Source: Rubritalea profundi
GTDB lineage: Bacteria > Verrucomicrobiota > Verrucomicrobiia > Verrucomicrobiales > Akkermansiaceae
Reading direction: 5' to 3'
DNA: 41,015 nt
Assembly (NCBI RefSeq): GCF_002954445.1
Contig: NZ_MQWA01000001.1
Coordinates: 2,932,216 to 2,973,230, forward strand
Shown: positions 26,696 to 41,015 of the stretch, in pieces
Layout of the letters: the number at the start of each line of letters is the position of its first letter
How positions within the stretch are numbered: position 1 is the first letter of the stretch
The notes under the pieces: model-generated
What the model was told of the DNA's origin: nothing
The model's input: the letters and a program-made list of their open reading frames with translations, nothing else
The model's database searches: none
Made by a program: the position numbers and the translations under genes

Positions 26696-27397
26696 ATGGC
26701 AAAGCGTAGTAAACGTTACAATCAAGCTGCAGAATTGGTGGATGTCACCAAGACCTATAGCCTCGTTGAAGCTGTGACTCTTCTCAAGAAGTTTCCAGCT
26801 CCTAAGTTCGACTCCACAGTCACACTCTCATTCGCACTCGGAGTTGATCCGCGTAAGAGTGATCAGATGGTGCGTGGCTCAGTTTCTCTCCCACACGGTA
26901 CTGGTAAGAAAGTACGTGTAGTGGTATTCGCTACTGGCGATGCAGCAAAGGCAGCTGAAGCTGCAGGTGCTGATAAGGTCGGTATGGATGATCTCATCAA
27001 AGAAGTTCAAGATGGCTTCACTGACTTCGACATAGCAATCGCAACTCCAGACGCAATGGCTTCAGTCCGCAAGATTGCCCGAGTTCTCGGACCACGTGGT
27101 CTTATGCCTAACCCAAAGACAGGCACAGTGACAAACGACACGGCAAAAGCAATCGACGCAGTGAAGGCTGGTCGTATCGATTACAAGATCGATAAGAACG
27201 CCAACGTTTCTGCTGCTATCGGTAAAGCTTCATTCGATGATGCTAAACTTGTTGAGAATGCTCAGGCACTCGTAGACAGCCTAGTTAAGGGTAAGCCAGC
27301 ATCCGCTAAAGGTAACTTCATCAAAGCTGTTACTGTTACATCTTCAATGAATCCTGGTGTGAAGCTTGACTCAAGCGTGTTCGCCCCAGCTGTATAA
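26696..27397 (+). CDS. rplA: 50S ribosomal protein L1
   Basis: A 233-residue L1 with the start [17 protein letters not shown] chosen at ATG 26696; the open frame upstream runs through the hairpin spacer and is not part of the protein. Conserved segments are [40 protein letters not shown] and [12 protein letters not shown]1 binds 23S rRNA in the L1 stalk and in many bacteria represses its own operon by binding mRNA. Confidence 0.95.
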   Translation: MAKRSKRYNQAAELVDVTKTYSLVEAVTLLKKFPAPKFDSTVTLSFALGVDPRKSDQMVRGSVSLPHGTGKKVRVVVFATGDAAKAAEAAGADKVGMDDLIKEVQDGFTDFDIAIATPDAMASVRKIARVLGPRGLMPNPKTGTVTNDTAKAIDAVKAGRIDYKIDKNANVSAAIGKASFDDAKLVENAQALVDSLVKGKPASAKGNFIKAVTVTSSMNPGVKLDSSVFAPAV

Positions 27398-27418
27398 TTT
27401 AACCAAGGAACCATCATT

Positions 27419-27925
27419 ATGAATCCTAATAAATCTTTCATCATCGACGAACTCTACGAGCGAGTGAACGCATCTCCGTTCGTTATCGTTGTAGACTACA
27501 CTGGTACATCTGTACCTCAGTTCTCACTTCTTCGCGACAAGCTTCGTGATTCGGGTGCTGAGTGTCACGTGGCTAAGAACACCTACATGCGTGCTGCTTT
27601 GACAAAAGCGGGTCTTCCTGACCTTGCTTCTGATCTCATCGGCCAGACCGCATTCATCACTGGTGACAATGACGTGTGTGCTGCTGCTCGTGCTGTTAAA
27701 GAGTTCGCTAAAGATGCGGCTAAGAAGGACGTATTCAAAGCAGGTATCCTCGACGGCGACGCCCTCGATGCTGCTAAGCTTACAACGCTCTCCAGCCTTC
27801 CATCACGCGATGCGCTTCTCAGTATGCTCCTCGGAGTCATCAACGAGCCTGGTACACAGATCGCTCGTGTGCTTAACGCAAAATTCAATCCTGACGCTGA
27901 CTCCGCTGACGAGTCTGCTGAATAA
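27419..27925 (+). CDS. rplJ: 50S ribosomal protein L10
   Basis: A 168-residue L10: NPNKSFIIDELYERVNASPF, VVDYTGTSVPQFSLLRDKLR, and ECHVAKNTYMRAAL, then the long C-terminal helix region that binds L7/L12 dimers (LPSRDALLSMLLGVINEPG). Start ATG 27419 is 21 bases after the L1 stop and is preceded by AAGGAA, one of the few clear Shine-Dalgarno sequences in this operon. Confidence 0.95.
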   Translation: MNPNKSFIIDELYERVNASPFVIVVDYTGTSVPQFSLLRDKLRDSGAECHVAKNTYMRAALTKAGLPDLASDLIGQTAFITGDNDVCAAARAVKEFAKDAAKKDVFKAGILDGDALDAAKLTTLSSLPSRDALLSMLLGVINEPGTQIARVLNAKFNPDADSADESAE

Positions 27926-27940
27926 ACAATCTGAACTGAT

Positions 27941-28010
27941 AGTGGCGTAGGGTAACTTACGCTACTTGATAACCAACCTTGGTTCCTCGTCGGACCTCCG
28001 GTCTGGAGAA
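27941..28010 (+). promoter_or_regulatory. Hairpin leader between rplJ and rplL
   Basis: AGTGGCGTA (27941-27949), loop GGGTAACT, TACGCTACT (27958-27966) make a 9-bp stem with one G-U pair. AACCAACCTTGGTT (27971-27984) and GACC-TCC-GGTC (27993-28003) add two more foldable segments. The 138-bp spacer is long for rplJ-rplL; it may set L12 excess by RNA processing or translation control. Confidence 0.45.
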
Positions 28011-28063
28011 CTGAAATGCCCCTGATGCTCAGGGCGCGACGAAACCTAACTAAATATACAAAT

Positions 28064-28435
28064 ATGGCTGACCTAGAAAAAATCGCTGAAGAACTCGGCA
28101 AACTTACTGTAATCGAAGCTGCAGAGCTCGTTAAAAATCTCGAAGTAGCATGGGGCGTTTCCGCCGCTGCTGCTGTTGCCGCTGGCCCTGCTGCAGGTGC
28201 TGGTGAAGCTGCTGAAGAGCAAACTGAATTCTCAGTTATGCTTGTTGAAGTGGGCGCATCCAAAATCGGAGTGATCAAAGCCGTTCGCGGTATTGCATCT
28301 GGCCTCGGTCTTGCAGACGCTAAGAAGCTTGTTGAAAGCTTCCCTGTTGCAATCATCGAAGGTGTCGACAAAGACGCTGCCGCTGCTGCAAAAGCTACTC
28401 TCGAAGAAGCTGGCGCAAAGGTCGAAATCAAGTAA
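28064..28435 (+). CDS. rplL: 50S ribosomal protein L7/L12
   Basis: A 123-residue L7/L12: N-terminal dimerisation helices ([20 protein letters not shown]), an Ala-rich hinge ([19 protein letters not shown]), and the globular C-terminal domain ([37 protein letters not shown]) that recruits translation GTPases. Start ATG 28064 is chosen because MADLEKI is the family N-terminus; the leader TAAATATACAAAT has no Shine-Dalgarno sequence. Confidence 0.95.
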   Translation: MADLEKIAEELGKLTVIEAAELVKNLEVAWGVSAAAAVAAGPAAGAGEAAEEQTEFSVMLVEVGASKIGVIKAVRGIASGLGLADAKKLVESFPVAIIEGVDKDAAAAAKATLEEAGAKVEIK

Positions 28436-28454
28436 TTCGATCTATTTACTTACG

Positions 28455-28486
28455 AGGTGGCTCCGTTCTGACGGAGTCACCTTTTT
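28455..28486 (+). terminator. Terminator or attenuator between rplL and rpoB
   Basis: AGGTGGCTCCGT (28455-28466), loop TCTG, ACGGAGTCACCT (28471-28482), a 12-bp stem with one G-U pair, then TTTTTG. In many bacteria a partial attenuator here lowers rpoBC transcription relative to ribosomal proteins. Confidence 0.85.
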
Positions 28487-28668
28487 GCGCCTCCTTGATC
28501 GGGGCTCAGATTTTAAAGGATTTTAAAGTTTGAGCTCTGGTCAATGATGAGTAGGTGAAAGCAATTTCAGCTGCAAATCAATGACAGACAAAGCATCCTA
28601 AAACCAAGTTCGCTCGAATCGGAAACGGTATCGGGCTTTAACCGCCTAAATAACACTAGTACTCTACC

Positions 28669-31600
28669 ATGGCCGAAAGACGCTACTTCGGAACAATCGA
28701 TGAGGTTATCGAACCACCCAACCTTATCGAAGTTCAATCCAAGTCCTACGAGGACTTCCTACAAAAAGATGTGCCTGCTACGCAGCGCATAGAGACCGGC
28801 TTGCAAGCCGTACTCCAGGAAGTTTTCCCAATCAAAAGTTACGATGAAACAATCGAGCTTGATTTCAATGCATATGATATCGAAGACCCGAAGGCTACCG
28901 CCCTCGAGGCGCTTCAAACCGGAGAGAGCTTCAGTGCTGCACTCTATGTTACCTTCAAATTGAAGGACGAAACTGGAACGAAGAAAGAGCGTGTCTACAT
29001 GGGTGAACTCCCAATGATGACGCGCCGTGGAACATTTGTGATAAACGGAGCTGAGAGAGTAATCGTTTCCCAGCTGCATCGTTCACCAGGTATCTGCTTC
29101 GAGAAATCTCTCCACCTCAATGGTAAAGAGCTTTTCAGTTTCCGCATCATTCCTGACCGCGGTTCATGGCTTGAAACTCAGTTTGACACCAACGACCTTC
29201 TCTACGTTTACCTCGATCGCCGTCGTCGTAGAAGAAAGTTCCTTGCTACTACTTTCCTTCGTGCTCTTGGCTACCCAAGTAACCGCGAACTCTGTGAGCA
29301 ATTTTACGCAATCAAGTCAATCAAGCTTACTGAAGAAATGGACGAAGAGGAGCTATCCTCAATGGTTCCATTTGACGACATCCTCGATGGTGAAGTTGTT
29401 GTGGCAAAGCGCTACGAGCCACTTTCAATCGGTGTTGTTCGCCAGCTTATGGCTGTCGGTATCAAGAAGATTGAAGTGCTTGATTCACGCGAAGACGAGA
29501 TTCTTCTCAAGTCTCTTAAGAAAGACCCATCTCACGATGAAGAGTCCGCACTTAAAGATATCTACAAGAAGCTTCGTCCAGGTGATCCACCAACAGCTGC
29601 GAACGCTAAGGCTCTCCTTAAGCGCCTTTTCTTTGATCCTAAGAAGTATGACCTCACTCGTGTGGGTCGCTACAAGATCAACCAGAAGCTTGGTGTCGAC
29701 GTGGATTCCCACGAGCGCACCATGGTTGGTGAAGACTTCCTTCACGCAGTTAAGTACATTCTTAAGCTGAAGACAGGTGAAGGTGTGCTCGATGATATCG
29801 ATCACCTTGGTTCTCGTCGTGTGCGTGCAGTAGGTGAGCTTCTTGCGAACCAGTGCCGTGTAGGTCTTGCTCGTACTGAGCGCCTCGTGAAAGAGCGTAT
29901 GACTCTCTTTGATGTTAATATTGAAGGAATGACACCACAGAAGCTCATCAACCCTAAGGCTCTCTCAGCGGTTGTACGTGACTTCTTTGGTCGTTCCCAG
30001 CTTTCCCAGTTCATGGACCAGACTAATCCGCTTGCAGAGCTGACGCACAAGCGTCGTCTCTCCGCGCTTGGACCTGGTGGTTTGAACCGTGACCGTGCAG
30101 GTTTCGAAGTTCGAGACGTGCATCCATCTCACTATGGTCGTATTTGTCCGATTGAGACTCCGGAAGGTCCAAACATTGGTCTTATTAACTCAATGTGTAC
30201 CTATGCTCGTATCAACGAGTTCGGTTTCATTGAGACACCATACCGCAAGGTAACTAAAGGTAAGGTTTCAAAGCAAATTGAGTACCTCACCGCTGACCAA
30301 GAGGAGGAAACTAAGATTGCTCAGGCTAACAACCCAATCGACAAGGCTGGCAATTTCCTCAATGAGCGAGTCACAGCTCGTGAGAGCGGCGGTGAGTTCA
30401 TCGAAGTAAGCCCACTTGAAGTTAGCTACATGGACGTTTCACCTAAGCAGCTCGTTTCAGTTGCTGCAGGTCTTATCCCATTCCTTGAGCACGACGATGC
30501 TAACCGAGCTCTGATGGGTTCAAACATGCAACGTCAAGGTGTGCCACTTCTTATCTCTGAAGCCCCATTCGTAGGGACTGGTCTTGAAGCTAAAGCCGCG
30601 CAGGATTCCCGCGCTGTGGTAACTTCCGAGTCCGAAGGTGTTGTTGCTGCTTCCACAGGTGAACTTATCGTTGTTACTAAAGACGGTGAACTTCCTGTGA
30701 CAGACGAGCAATTCCTCTCTGATAACGCATCCGTTGTTACTGACTTCGATAAAGGAGTATTTGTTTACCCTCTTCGTAAGTTCATGCGCTCAAACGCAGG
30801 AACATGCATGAACCAAAAGCCTATCGTCCACCGTGGTGATAAGGTCAAGATTGGTTCTGTACTCGCAGACGGACCGAACACTGAAAATGGTGAGCTTGCT
30901 CTTGGTCGTAACGTTCTCGTGGCATTCATGCCTTGGAACGGATACAACTTTGAGGATGCTATCGTCATCTCTGAGCGTGTTGTTAAAGAAGACGTTTACA
31001 CATCTATCCACATTTCTGAGTACGAGTGCGCAGCACGCGACACTAAGCTCGGACCTGAAGAGATCACACGTGACATCCCGAACGTAGGTGAAGAGGCTCT
31101 TAAGAACCTCGACCACGACGGAATCGTTCGTATCGGTGCTGAGGTTGGTCCTGGCGACATTCTTGTCGGTAAGATCACTCCTAAGTCTGAAACTGAACTC
31201 GCTCCAGAAGAGCGTCTTCTCCGCGCAATCTTCGGTGAGAAGGCTGCTGACGTGAAAGACACTTCACTCCGTGTACCGTCTGGTACTATCGGTATCGTTC
31301 AGGATATCCGTATCTCCACACACGGCCTCGCACGTCGTAAGGGTGGTGACATGGATTCTGCTGAAATGAAGAAGCAGCTGAAGAAGATCAACGACGACTA
31401 CAAGAAGAAGAAAGATGGCCTCACTGATCAGCTCACTGAGAAGCTTTCTGACATCCTTCTTGGTGAAAAGATCCCACTCGACGTTGTCAACGCACAGTCA
31501 GGTGAAATCATCATCCCAGCAAACCGCAAGATCACTAAGACGCTTCTCCGTAAGCTCGCGGCGATCCATGATCACATCGAAATCGATCCATCACCGATCC

Positions 31601-32628
31601 GTAACAAGATCCTTGAAATCATTTCTAGCTTCGAAGGCCGATTCTCTGAACTCGATACCGACCGTGAGCGTCGTCTCGACCAAATGGAATCTGGTGACGA
31701 AGTCGATCCAGGTGTCATTAAGGAAGTAAAAGTCTATGTTGCCAAAAAGCGTAAGCTTTCTGTAGGTGACAAGATGGCGGGTCGTCACGGTAACAAAGGT
31801 GTTGTCGCGATCGTCGTTCCTGAAGAAGACATGCCATTCCTTCATGATGGTACTCCGGTTGATATCTGTCTCAACCCGCTCGGTGTTCCATCTCGTATGA
31901 ACGTCGGACAGGTTCTTGAGACTCACCTCGGTGTCGCTGCCAAGGCGCTCGGGTTCAACGTAGCTACTCCTATTTTCGATGGTATTCCTGAGGCCGCAAT
32001 TTGGGACTTCATGAGTGAAGCCAAGAAGATCGACGGTATGAAAATGATCGGAGATGGATCAGGTAAAGCGCGTTTGCGTCGCCCTGAAGAACCAATGCAG
32101 CCAGGATCCACATGGATTGGTGACGGCAAGGACGGTTCTACCGGTGGTAAATCTACTCTTTATGATGGACGCACTGGAGAAGCATTCCACCAGCCAATCG
32201 TGGTGGGCCAAATCTACATTCTGAAGCTAGGTCACCTTGTGGCTGATAAGATTCACGCACGTGCAGTTGGTCCATACTCACTCGTTACCCAGCAGCCACT
32301 CGGTGGTAAAGCTCAGTACGGTGGTCAGCGATTCGGTGAGATGGAAGTTTGGGCACTCGAAGCATACGGTGCTGCCTACACACTCCAAGAAATGCTCACA
32401 GTGAAGTCTGACGACGTTCAAGGACGTACACGCATCTATGAGGCAATCGTCAAAGGCGATAATAACCTCGAAGCTGGTACCCCAGAATCGTTCAATGTTC
32501 TTATGAAGGAGATGATGTCACTCGGTCTCGATGTTCGTCCTGGTAGGGGACTTAAGAAAGATGACTCTGACAGCTCTCCAGGTGATTTCGGTTCTGATGA
32601 TTTCTCACTCGACGATCTCACACTGTAA
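28669..32628 (+). CDS. rpoB: RNA polymerase beta subunit
   Basis: A 1319-residue RpoB, close to the usual length, with the rifampicin region [20 protein letters not shown] followed by [19 protein letters not shown], the conserved [20 protein letters not shown], and the C-terminal [14 protein letters not shown]. Positions that confer resistance elsewhere (Asp, His and Ser of this region) look wild type. It forms the catalytic centre with RpoC. ATG 28669 follows ACTAGTACTCTACC with no Shine-Dalgarno sequence. Confidence 0.98.
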   Translation: MAERRYFGTIDEVIEPPNLIEVQSKSYEDFLQKDVPATQRIETGLQAVLQEVFPIKSYDETIELDFNAYDIEDPKATALEALQTGESFSAALYVTFKLKDETGTKKERVYMGELPMMTRRGTFVINGAERVIVSQLHRSPGICFEKSLHLNGKELFSFRIIPDRGSWLETQFDTNDLLYVYLDRRRRRRKFLATTFLRALGYPSNRELCEQFYAIKSIKLTEEMDEEELSSMVPFDDILDGEVVVAKRYEPLSIGVVRQLMAVGIKKIEVLDSREDEILLKSLKKDPSHDEESALKDIYKKLRPGDPPTAANAKALLKRLFFDPKKYDLTRVGRYKINQKLGVDVDSHERTMVGEDFLHAVKYILKLKTGEGVLDDIDHLGSRRVRAVGELLANQCRVGLARTERLVKERMTLFDVNIEGMTPQKLINPKALSAVVRDFFGRSQLSQFMDQTNPLAELTHKRRLSALGPGGLNRDRAGFEVRDVHPSHYGRICPIETPEGPNIGLINSMCTYARINEFGFIETPYRKVTKGKVSKQIEYLTADQEEETKIAQANNPIDKAGNFLNERVTARESGGEFIEVSPLEVSYMDVSPKQLVSVAAGLIPFLEHDDANRALMGSNMQRQGVPLLISEAPFVGTGLEAKAAQDSRAVVTSESEGVVAASTGELIVVTKDGELPVTDEQFLSDNASVVTDFDKGVFVYPLRKFMRSNAGTCMNQKPIVHRGDKVKIGSVLADGPNTENGELALGRNVLVAFMPWNGYNFEDAIVISERVVKEDVYTSIHISEYECAARDTKLGPEEITRDIPNVGEEALKNLDHDGIVRIGAEVGPGDILVGKITPKSETELAPEERLLRAIFGEKAADVKDTSLRVPSGTIGIVQDIRISTHGLARRKGGDMDSAEMKKQLKKINDDYKKKKDGLTDQLTEKLSDILLGEKIPLDVVNAQSGEIIIPANRKITKTLLRKLAAIHDHIEIDPSPIRNKILEIISSFEGRFSELDTDRERRLDQMESGDEVDPGVIKEVKVYVAKKRKLSVGDKMAGRHGNKGVVAIVVPEEDMPFLHDGTPVDICLNPLGVPSRMNVGQVLETHLGVAAKALGFNVATPIFDGIPEAAIWDFMSEAKKIDGMKMIGDGSGKARLRRPEEPMQPGSTWIGDGKDGSTGGKSTLYDGRTGEAFHQPIVVGQIYILKLGHLVADKIHARAVGPYSLVTQQPLGGKAQYGGQRFGEMEVWALEAYGAAYTLQEMLTVKSDDVQGRTRIYEAIVKGDNNLEAGTPESFNVLMKEMMSLGLDVRPGRGLKKDDSDSSPGDFGSDDFSLDDLTL

Positions 32629-32642
32629 TCAACACGAAACAT

Positions 32643-32662
32643 GCACCGCTCTCGGGCGGTGC
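32643..32662 (+). other. Intercistronic hairpin rpoB-rpoC
   Basis: GCACCGC (32643-32649), loop TCTCGG, GCGGTGC (32656-32662). There is no T-tract, so it is more likely an mRNA stability or processing structure than a terminator. Confidence 0.5.
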
Positions 32663-32707
32663 TTATCCCTAACAATAATTAACGAATACCTATAATTACT
32701 TTATAAT

Positions 32708-36868
<4,161 letters not shown>

Positions 36869-36894
36869 TTGGCACAACCTCTAGAAAATCATTC

Positions 36895-36929
36895 AGCCCG
36901 TCATCGCTTCTAGCGATGACGGGCTTTTT
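36895..36929 (+). terminator. Strong intrinsic terminator of rpoBC
   Basis: A perfect 14-bp stem AGCCCGTCATCGCT (36895-36908) with complement 36912-36925, loop TCT and a five-T tail. It ends the tuf-to-rpoC block. Confidence 0.92.
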
Positions 36930-37082
36930 CGTACTAGGATTGCATGGGCTCGACACAGCATTGCTGCAGACCCGACTTGATGAGTGCCACCAGTGGCATT
37001 AGTCAAGTCAGCACGAAGAAACAGTTTCTACCACGAATATGCTAGTTTTTTAGGGGGGATAGAGCGCTCCGTGGAGATTGGT

Positions 37083-37652
37083 TTACTTGAAGTTTTTGAG
37101 CACTTCGAAATTAAGTCCTTTGAGTACCTCAAGAACTTGCTGTTCATTGAGGTTACGCGTGTTGCTGATCTGGATGAAAAACCTGTTGTTGTAGATCATG
37201 ATCACGGACTGGTCTTTCTCTTTGAACATGAGCTTGGTACCATTGACTCGTCGAGTTTGTAGTCCCATGGCTGATGCCATTTGTGGGTTGTTTATGTAGC
37301 TGCCAAATTGTGCCATGAGCGGGCTATCGAGAGCGAGCTGCACTCGGCAGCGTGCATTGCCATTGGTGTATTGGCGGTGTAACATAGTCCCAGCAGCATT
37401 GTAGAGAGCGTTATCGACTTTTGATTTTTCTCCTTTTAAGTTTCCAATAGTATCGGGGAAGAAGGGTTTTAGAGTTTCGGACTTCTTCTGGTTTACGTAG
37501 ACAATAGCCTGTTGGAGTGATGACGTCGCTTCACCATAGGCGCCTTTTTCATATGCTTTCACAGCAGCATCCATTTCTTCCGTGGTTTAATCTGCTACCA
37601 TTACAGGAGAGAGGCATACTGTCAGAAGTAGTGTGAGGTATCTAATTTTCAT
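37083..37652 (-). pseudogene. Small secreted protein, premature stop after signal peptide
   Basis: ATG 37650-37652 starts a clear signal peptide (MKIRYLTLLLTVCLSPVMVA) that ends at D21; codon 22 is TAA (37587-37589), and the same frame then continues TTEEMDAAVKAYEKGAYGEA, VYVNQKKSETLKPFFPDTIG, ARCRVQLALDSPLMAQF, to the stop near 37083. Total length without the stop would be about 189 residues. The mature part has an N-terminal helical repeat-like segment and an alpha/beta C-terminus (DQSVIMIYNNRFFIQIS), family unknown. Because the stop lies exactly between leader and mature domain, only the ATG/GTG-like starts inside could rescue cytoplasmic product. Confidence 0.6.
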
Positions 37653-37990
37653 GGATTCTAGGGATAGTTTTCCTAGTGTCATACTACTGTCAGTGTTGGC
37701 GCTGCAATGGCAATCAAAGGAGGCAACAGGGTAACCTATATGAGCTAATCCAAGCCTATATGAGGGCGTTTAGATTCGAAATTTGTTTGGTTTACTGAAT
37801 GACTAACCAGTGATGAGTATCTGAACTCACGTAGAAAATTGTAGATTACACAAAAAAGCACCGGCCAGTGATGGCGCGGTGCTTTTTAAAGGATATTCAG
37901 CTAGAAGGTTGACCCTTACTGTTGTTTTACGCAGCCCACCTTTCAGCAGCACGTCTTTAGCTAAGAGAATGGCAAGGACTATAAACTAGC
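37653..37990. other. Noncoding stretch with one terminator
   Basis: No convincing gene on either strand. Apart from the terminator at 37853-37887 it is AT-rich and featureless; the part next to 37652 probably contains the promoter of the secreted-protein gene. Confidence 0.4.
37853..37887 (-). terminator. Terminator of the DUF1501 operon
   Basis: AAAAAGCACCGGCC on the left pairs with GGCGCGGTGCTTTTT on the right with one bulged base and a short loop. In the minus direction it lies about 100 bases after the DUF1501 stop and is followed by six T. Confidence 0.8.
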
Positions 37991-39367
37991 TTAAGAGAGG
38001 ATTTGGCTGATGATTTTGGATGGTTCTACACCCGTGAGTTTATGGTCGAGCCCTTGGGCTTTGAAGGTGAAGCTTTCGTGTTCGAGACCAAGCAGGTGGA
38101 GGATGGTGGCATGCAAGTCGTGGACTGAGACTGGGTCTTTGACGACTCCGTAGCCTAGTTCATCGGTCTCACCGTGGACGGTTCCCCCTTTGATTCCACC
38201 ACCAGCGAGAAATACTGAGAAGGCTTTGATGTGGTGGTCGCGACCACTTCCCTGAGCCATCGGCGTACGGCCAAATTCACCACCCCATATGACGAGAGTC
38301 TCATCGAGCATGCCGCGACGTTTGAGGTCGCTGAGTAATGCTGAGGTGCCTTGATCGACAATCTTTGCAGTTTTTGCGATGTTCTTTTTAATGCCGCCGT
38401 GGTGATCCCAACCGCGGTGGTAGAGCTGGATGAAGCGTGTGCCGCGCTCGGCTAGGCGGCGGGCGAGTAGACAGTTAGACGCGAATGATCCGTCACCAGG
38501 CTTGCAGCCGTAGAGGTCGAGAGTTTCCTGTGATTCGTCCTTGGTGTCCATGAGTTCAGGGACTGAGGCCTGCATTCTGAAAGCTAGCTCGTATTGTTCT
38601 ATGCGGGTAGCGACTTCGCGGTCGTTTGTCTGTTGCGCCTTGATCTGATTGAGCTTGTTTACTGCGTCGATCAGTTTGCGTTGGTCAGTTGACTGGATGC
38701 CATTTGGGTTGCTGACGTAATGGACTGGGTCTCCGGCCGATTGGAATTCGACTCCTTGGAGGTGGCCGGGGAGGAAGCCGTTGCTCCATTGTTTGGATGA
38801 AATCGGTTGACCCTGACCACCACCAGTACTGGTGAGTACTACGAATCCGGGTAGGTTCTGGCTCTGGCTGCCGAGGCCGTAGAGGACCCATGATCCCATA
38901 GAGGGGCGGCCCGGGATGATTGATCCCGTATTCATGAAAGTGTGCGCGGGGTCGTGGTTGATTTGCTCTGTGTGCATAGAGCGTACCAGCGCGATGTTGT
39001 CAGCATGCTTTGCTATGTTCGGGAAGAGATCGGAGATTTCCATTTGGCTTTCGCCGTGTTTGGAGAAGTCGTGCTGAGCCCCCATGCACTTGAGAGCTCG
39101 GCCTTGGAGTTGGGCTAGTTGTTCACCTTTGGTGAATGATTCTGGCATGGCTTTTCCATCCATTTCGCGCAGCTTCGGTTTGTAGTCGAAGGTTTCTAGG
39201 TGAGAGGGTCCGCCCGCCATACTGAGGAAGATGACGCGTTTGACTTTCGGTTTGAAACTGGTAATGCCAAAGGTGAACTCGCTGCCGAAGAGGTCGTTGA
39301 GAGCTATTGAGCCCAGACCTGTGAGTCCTTGGGCTAGAAAACTACGGCGTGTGGTTTGATTGAACAT
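37991..39367 (-). CDS. DUF1501 (sulfatase-like) Tat-exported protein
   Basis: An intact 458-residue DUF1501 protein. N-terminal twin-arginine leader (TTRRSFLAQGLTGLG), then FLSMAGGPSHLETFDYKP, INHDPAHTFMNTGSIIPGRP, YHRGWDHHGG, LVIWGGEFGRTPMAQG, and the C-terminal [17 protein letters not shown]. The fold is that of the alkaline phosphatase superfamily and the protein is expected to be exported folded by the Tat system. It lies 23 bp downstream of the DUF1553 gene and ends before a terminator. Function is not established; linkage to DUF1549/DUF1553 suggests a shared extracytoplasmic task. The paralogue at 13323-14750 has the same motifs but is broken. Confidence 0.88.
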   Translation of the reverse strand: MFNQTTRRSFLAQGLTGLGSIALNDLFGSEFTFGITSFKPKVKRVIFLSMAGGPSHLETFDYKPKLREMDGKAMPESFTKGEQLAQLQGRALKCMGAQHDFSKHGESQMEISDLFPNIAKHADNIALVRSMHTEQINHDPAHTFMNTGSIIPGRPSMGSWVLYGLGSQSQNLPGFVVLTSTGGGQGQPISSKQWSNGFLPGHLQGVEFQSAGDPVHYVSNPNGIQSTDQRKLIDAVNKLNQIKAQQTNDREVATRIEQYELAFRMQASVPELMDTKDESQETLDLYGCKPGDGSFASNCLLARRLAERGTRFIQLYHRGWDHHGGIKKNIAKTAKIVDQGTSALLSDLKRRGMLDETLVIWGGEFGRTPMAQGSGRDHHIKAFSVFLAGGGIKGGTVHGETDELGYGVVKDPVSVHDLHATILHLLGLEHESFTFKAQGLDHKLTGVEPSKIISQILS

Positions 39368-39390
39368 AGAAAATGAAGTGAGTGAGCGGC

Positions 39391-41015
39391 TTAATAGCGG
39401 GTGATGCTCTCGTGGAGGTTGAAGAGCACGCGGGCAACTGAGGTGGTGGCTGCGAGTTTTGCTGGATCTAGATCTGCTGCGACTGGGCTAGCACCAACGT
39501 TGACGAAGTCTTTGGCAGCTTTTGGGTTTTTGCTGAAACGCTCAAACTCTTGTTGGTAAAAAGTGTCTAGCACTTCCATTTCGCGACCCGAGGGAGGTCG
39601 GCTGAGGCAGGCGAGGTAGGCTCGCTCGATGATTTTTGTGTCTCCTTTGTTGAGGAGATTTTCAGCAAAGACGCGGGCGGCTTCTAAAAAGCTGGGGTCG
39701 TTGAGGAGATTTAGAGACTGCAGAGGAGTGTTAGAGTCTGTTCTTTCGGTGGTACATTCTTGGCGAGAAGGAGCTCCGAAGTTCTTCAACATAGGGTGTA
39801 GGAATGTGCGTTGCCAGTGGGTGTATACGCCTCGTCTGTATTGGTCACTGTTGTCAGATGGTTGGTATTTTCTGCGAGGGAAGTTGAGGTGGCGGTAGTA
39901 GCCTCGGGTTGATACGGGCGCACGCTTGGGCCTCCCACTTTGGGGTTGAGTAGTCCTGAAACAGCTAGGGCGTTGTCGCGGATGAGTTCGGCGGGGAGAC
40001 GGAGTTGGCTCTGGCGTGCTAGTTGGCGGTTGTGCGGGTCTAGTTTCAGCAGCTTAGCATTGGGGGTGCTGGCTTGTTGGTAGGTGCCGGATAGAGCAAT
40101 TTTTCGGACTAGTGGTTTGATTTTCCAGCCGTCACCCATAAAGCTGATTGCTAGGTGGTCGAGCAGCTCTGGGTGGGAAGGGAATTCTCCTTGGAGTCCT
40201 AAATCACCAGTGTTGCGTGAAAGTCCGATGCCGAAATACCGTTGCCAGAGGCGGTTGACAAAGACGCGAGCTGTGAGTGGATTGTCTTTGCTTACGATCC
40301 ATTTGGCGAGGTCTAGCCGGGATTTGTGCTCGATACGTTTTCCGCCAGTTAAGAACTGAGGTGGGCTAGGCGTCACGATTTCACCAGTCTCGTCTTGCCA
40401 GTTTCCACGGTTGAGTACGCGGATGGTGCGCGGCTTAGCTGAAATGGTGGCTGGCACAGTGTTGGTGATGGATTTATTGAATTTCTCTCGCTCGCTTAGT
40501 AGGGATTCTAGCTTTTTGGTTTTGGCTGGGTCGTTGGCTTTAGCTAAGGACTTTTTGGCGTTAGAAATCTGCTGGTCAAACGCTTGGAGTTTCTTTTTTT
40601 GTTCAGCATTAGGGAGGCGATAAAGTGGCCCTAATTTAGGGAATTCAATGCCTTGATCTGCCCATTTTTTAATATCTTCTTGGTAGTGGCCATGGCTGTT
40701 GTAGGCGCCTTTTTCAAGGATATCAGAGAAGTAGGCGGCGAAGGAGTAGAAGTCTTTGGCGGTGAAAGGATCGAACTTGTGGTCGTGGCACTCGCAGCAT
40801 GCCATGGTGGAGCCAAGCCAGGCAGAACTGGTGGTGCGGACGCGTTCCGCTTGGTATTTCTTTAGGTATTCTTTATCCTGAATGCCACCTTCGGCAGAGA
40901 TCTGAGCAATCCGATTGTAAGCTGCCGCTACTTTTTGTTCTAGCGTGGCGTTGGGGAGTAGGTCTCCAGCTAGTTGTTCTATGGTGAATTCGTCATACGG
41001 TTTATCGTTGTTTGA
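39391..41015 (-). CDS. DUF1549/DUF1553 protein (5' partial), one frameshift
   Basis: The gene runs off the right edge; the frame is open from 41015 through EFTIEQLAGDLLPNATLEQ. It then shows CCECHDHKFDPFTAKDFYSF (DUF1549), NPLTARVFVNRLWQRYFG and GDLGLQGEFPSHPELLDHLA (DUF1553), ending FGAPSRQECTTERTDSNTPL and ARVLFNLHESITRY. The frame changes at CC 39902-39903, where three C would turn the frame to PEGYYRHLNFPRRKYQ and rejoin. This is the same kind of defect as in polA and tuf. The signal peptide and haem-binding domain lie outside the window. Predicted periplasmic, paired with DUF1501. Confidence 0.85.

Noticed and set aside
27583-28431. Long ORF on the minus strand across rplJ and rplL (282 residues)
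   Set aside because: It is antisense to two well-supported ribosomal protein genes and consists of Ala/Ser-rich low-complexity translation caused by their codon usage.

Overview
This window looks like a chromosomal segment of a Verrucomicrobiota bacterium, probably a marine or freshwater Verrucomicrobiales relative. The evidence is two planctomycete/verrucomicrobial DUF1549-DUF1553 plus DUF1501 modules, a TatC with a long periplasmic insertion, a polyvalent-kinase-like protein, and a standard tuf-secE-nusG-rplKAJL-rpoBC block. The assignment rests on gene content and protein style, not on a database search.

Layout. 1-1445 (+): end of a nitrate-respiration cluster (NapB-like cytochrome, NapF-like ferredoxin, group III truncated haemoglobin). 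1456-2694 (+): broken outer-membrane porin of the alginate-export type. 2769-9144 (-): Trp/DP-repeat protein, yicC, tatC with a His-Asp tail, a HAD phosphatase, a CPA-type antiporter and ribosomal protein L31. 9271-10663 (-): membrane M50-like peptidase and a small cysteine protein. 10698-10973 (+): ABM monooxygenase. 11078-14750 (+): heavily mutated DUF1549/DUF1553-DUF1501 module. 14811-16584: flavohaemoglobin hmp and a divergent NsrR-like regulator. 16570-17900 (-): HD hydrolase overlapping a kinase-like protein. 18139-18890 (-): secreted DJ-1/PfpI protein. 19201-22583 (-): cold-shock protein and DNA polymerase I. 22666-23296 (+): small membrane protein. 23635-36868 (+): tRNA-Thr, tuf, tRNA-Trp, secE, nusG, rplK, rplA, rplJ, rplL, rpoB, rpoC. 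37083-37652 (-): secreted protein with a premature stop. 37991-41015 (-): second, largely intact DUF1501-DUF1553 module running off the window.

Two kinds of gene damage stand out. The first is a series of single-base length changes in short homopolymers that shift the frame of otherwise well conserved genes, including tuf and polA. This pattern fits homopolymer sequencing or assembly error better than real inactivation. The second is true decay: in-frame TAA or TAG substitutions in the porin, the 11-14.7 kb module and the 37 kb secreted protein, plus a 13-bp tandem duplication in the 11 kb gene. Homopolymer error does not explain these.

Functionally, the nap/haemoglobin genes at the left edge and hmp-nsrR at 15-16 kb suggest nitrate respiration with nitric oxide defence. 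The DUF1501 proteins carry twin-arginine-type leaders and would be clients of the Tat system whose TatC lies in the window. The transcription-translation block is complete and conventional in order, but most of its genes have A-rich leaders without a Shine-Dalgarno sequence. I found no CRISPR array, insertion sequence or prophage. The best candidates for something unusual are the His-Asp-tailed TatC, the kinase/HD overlapping pair and the small cysteine protein at 10.5 kb.
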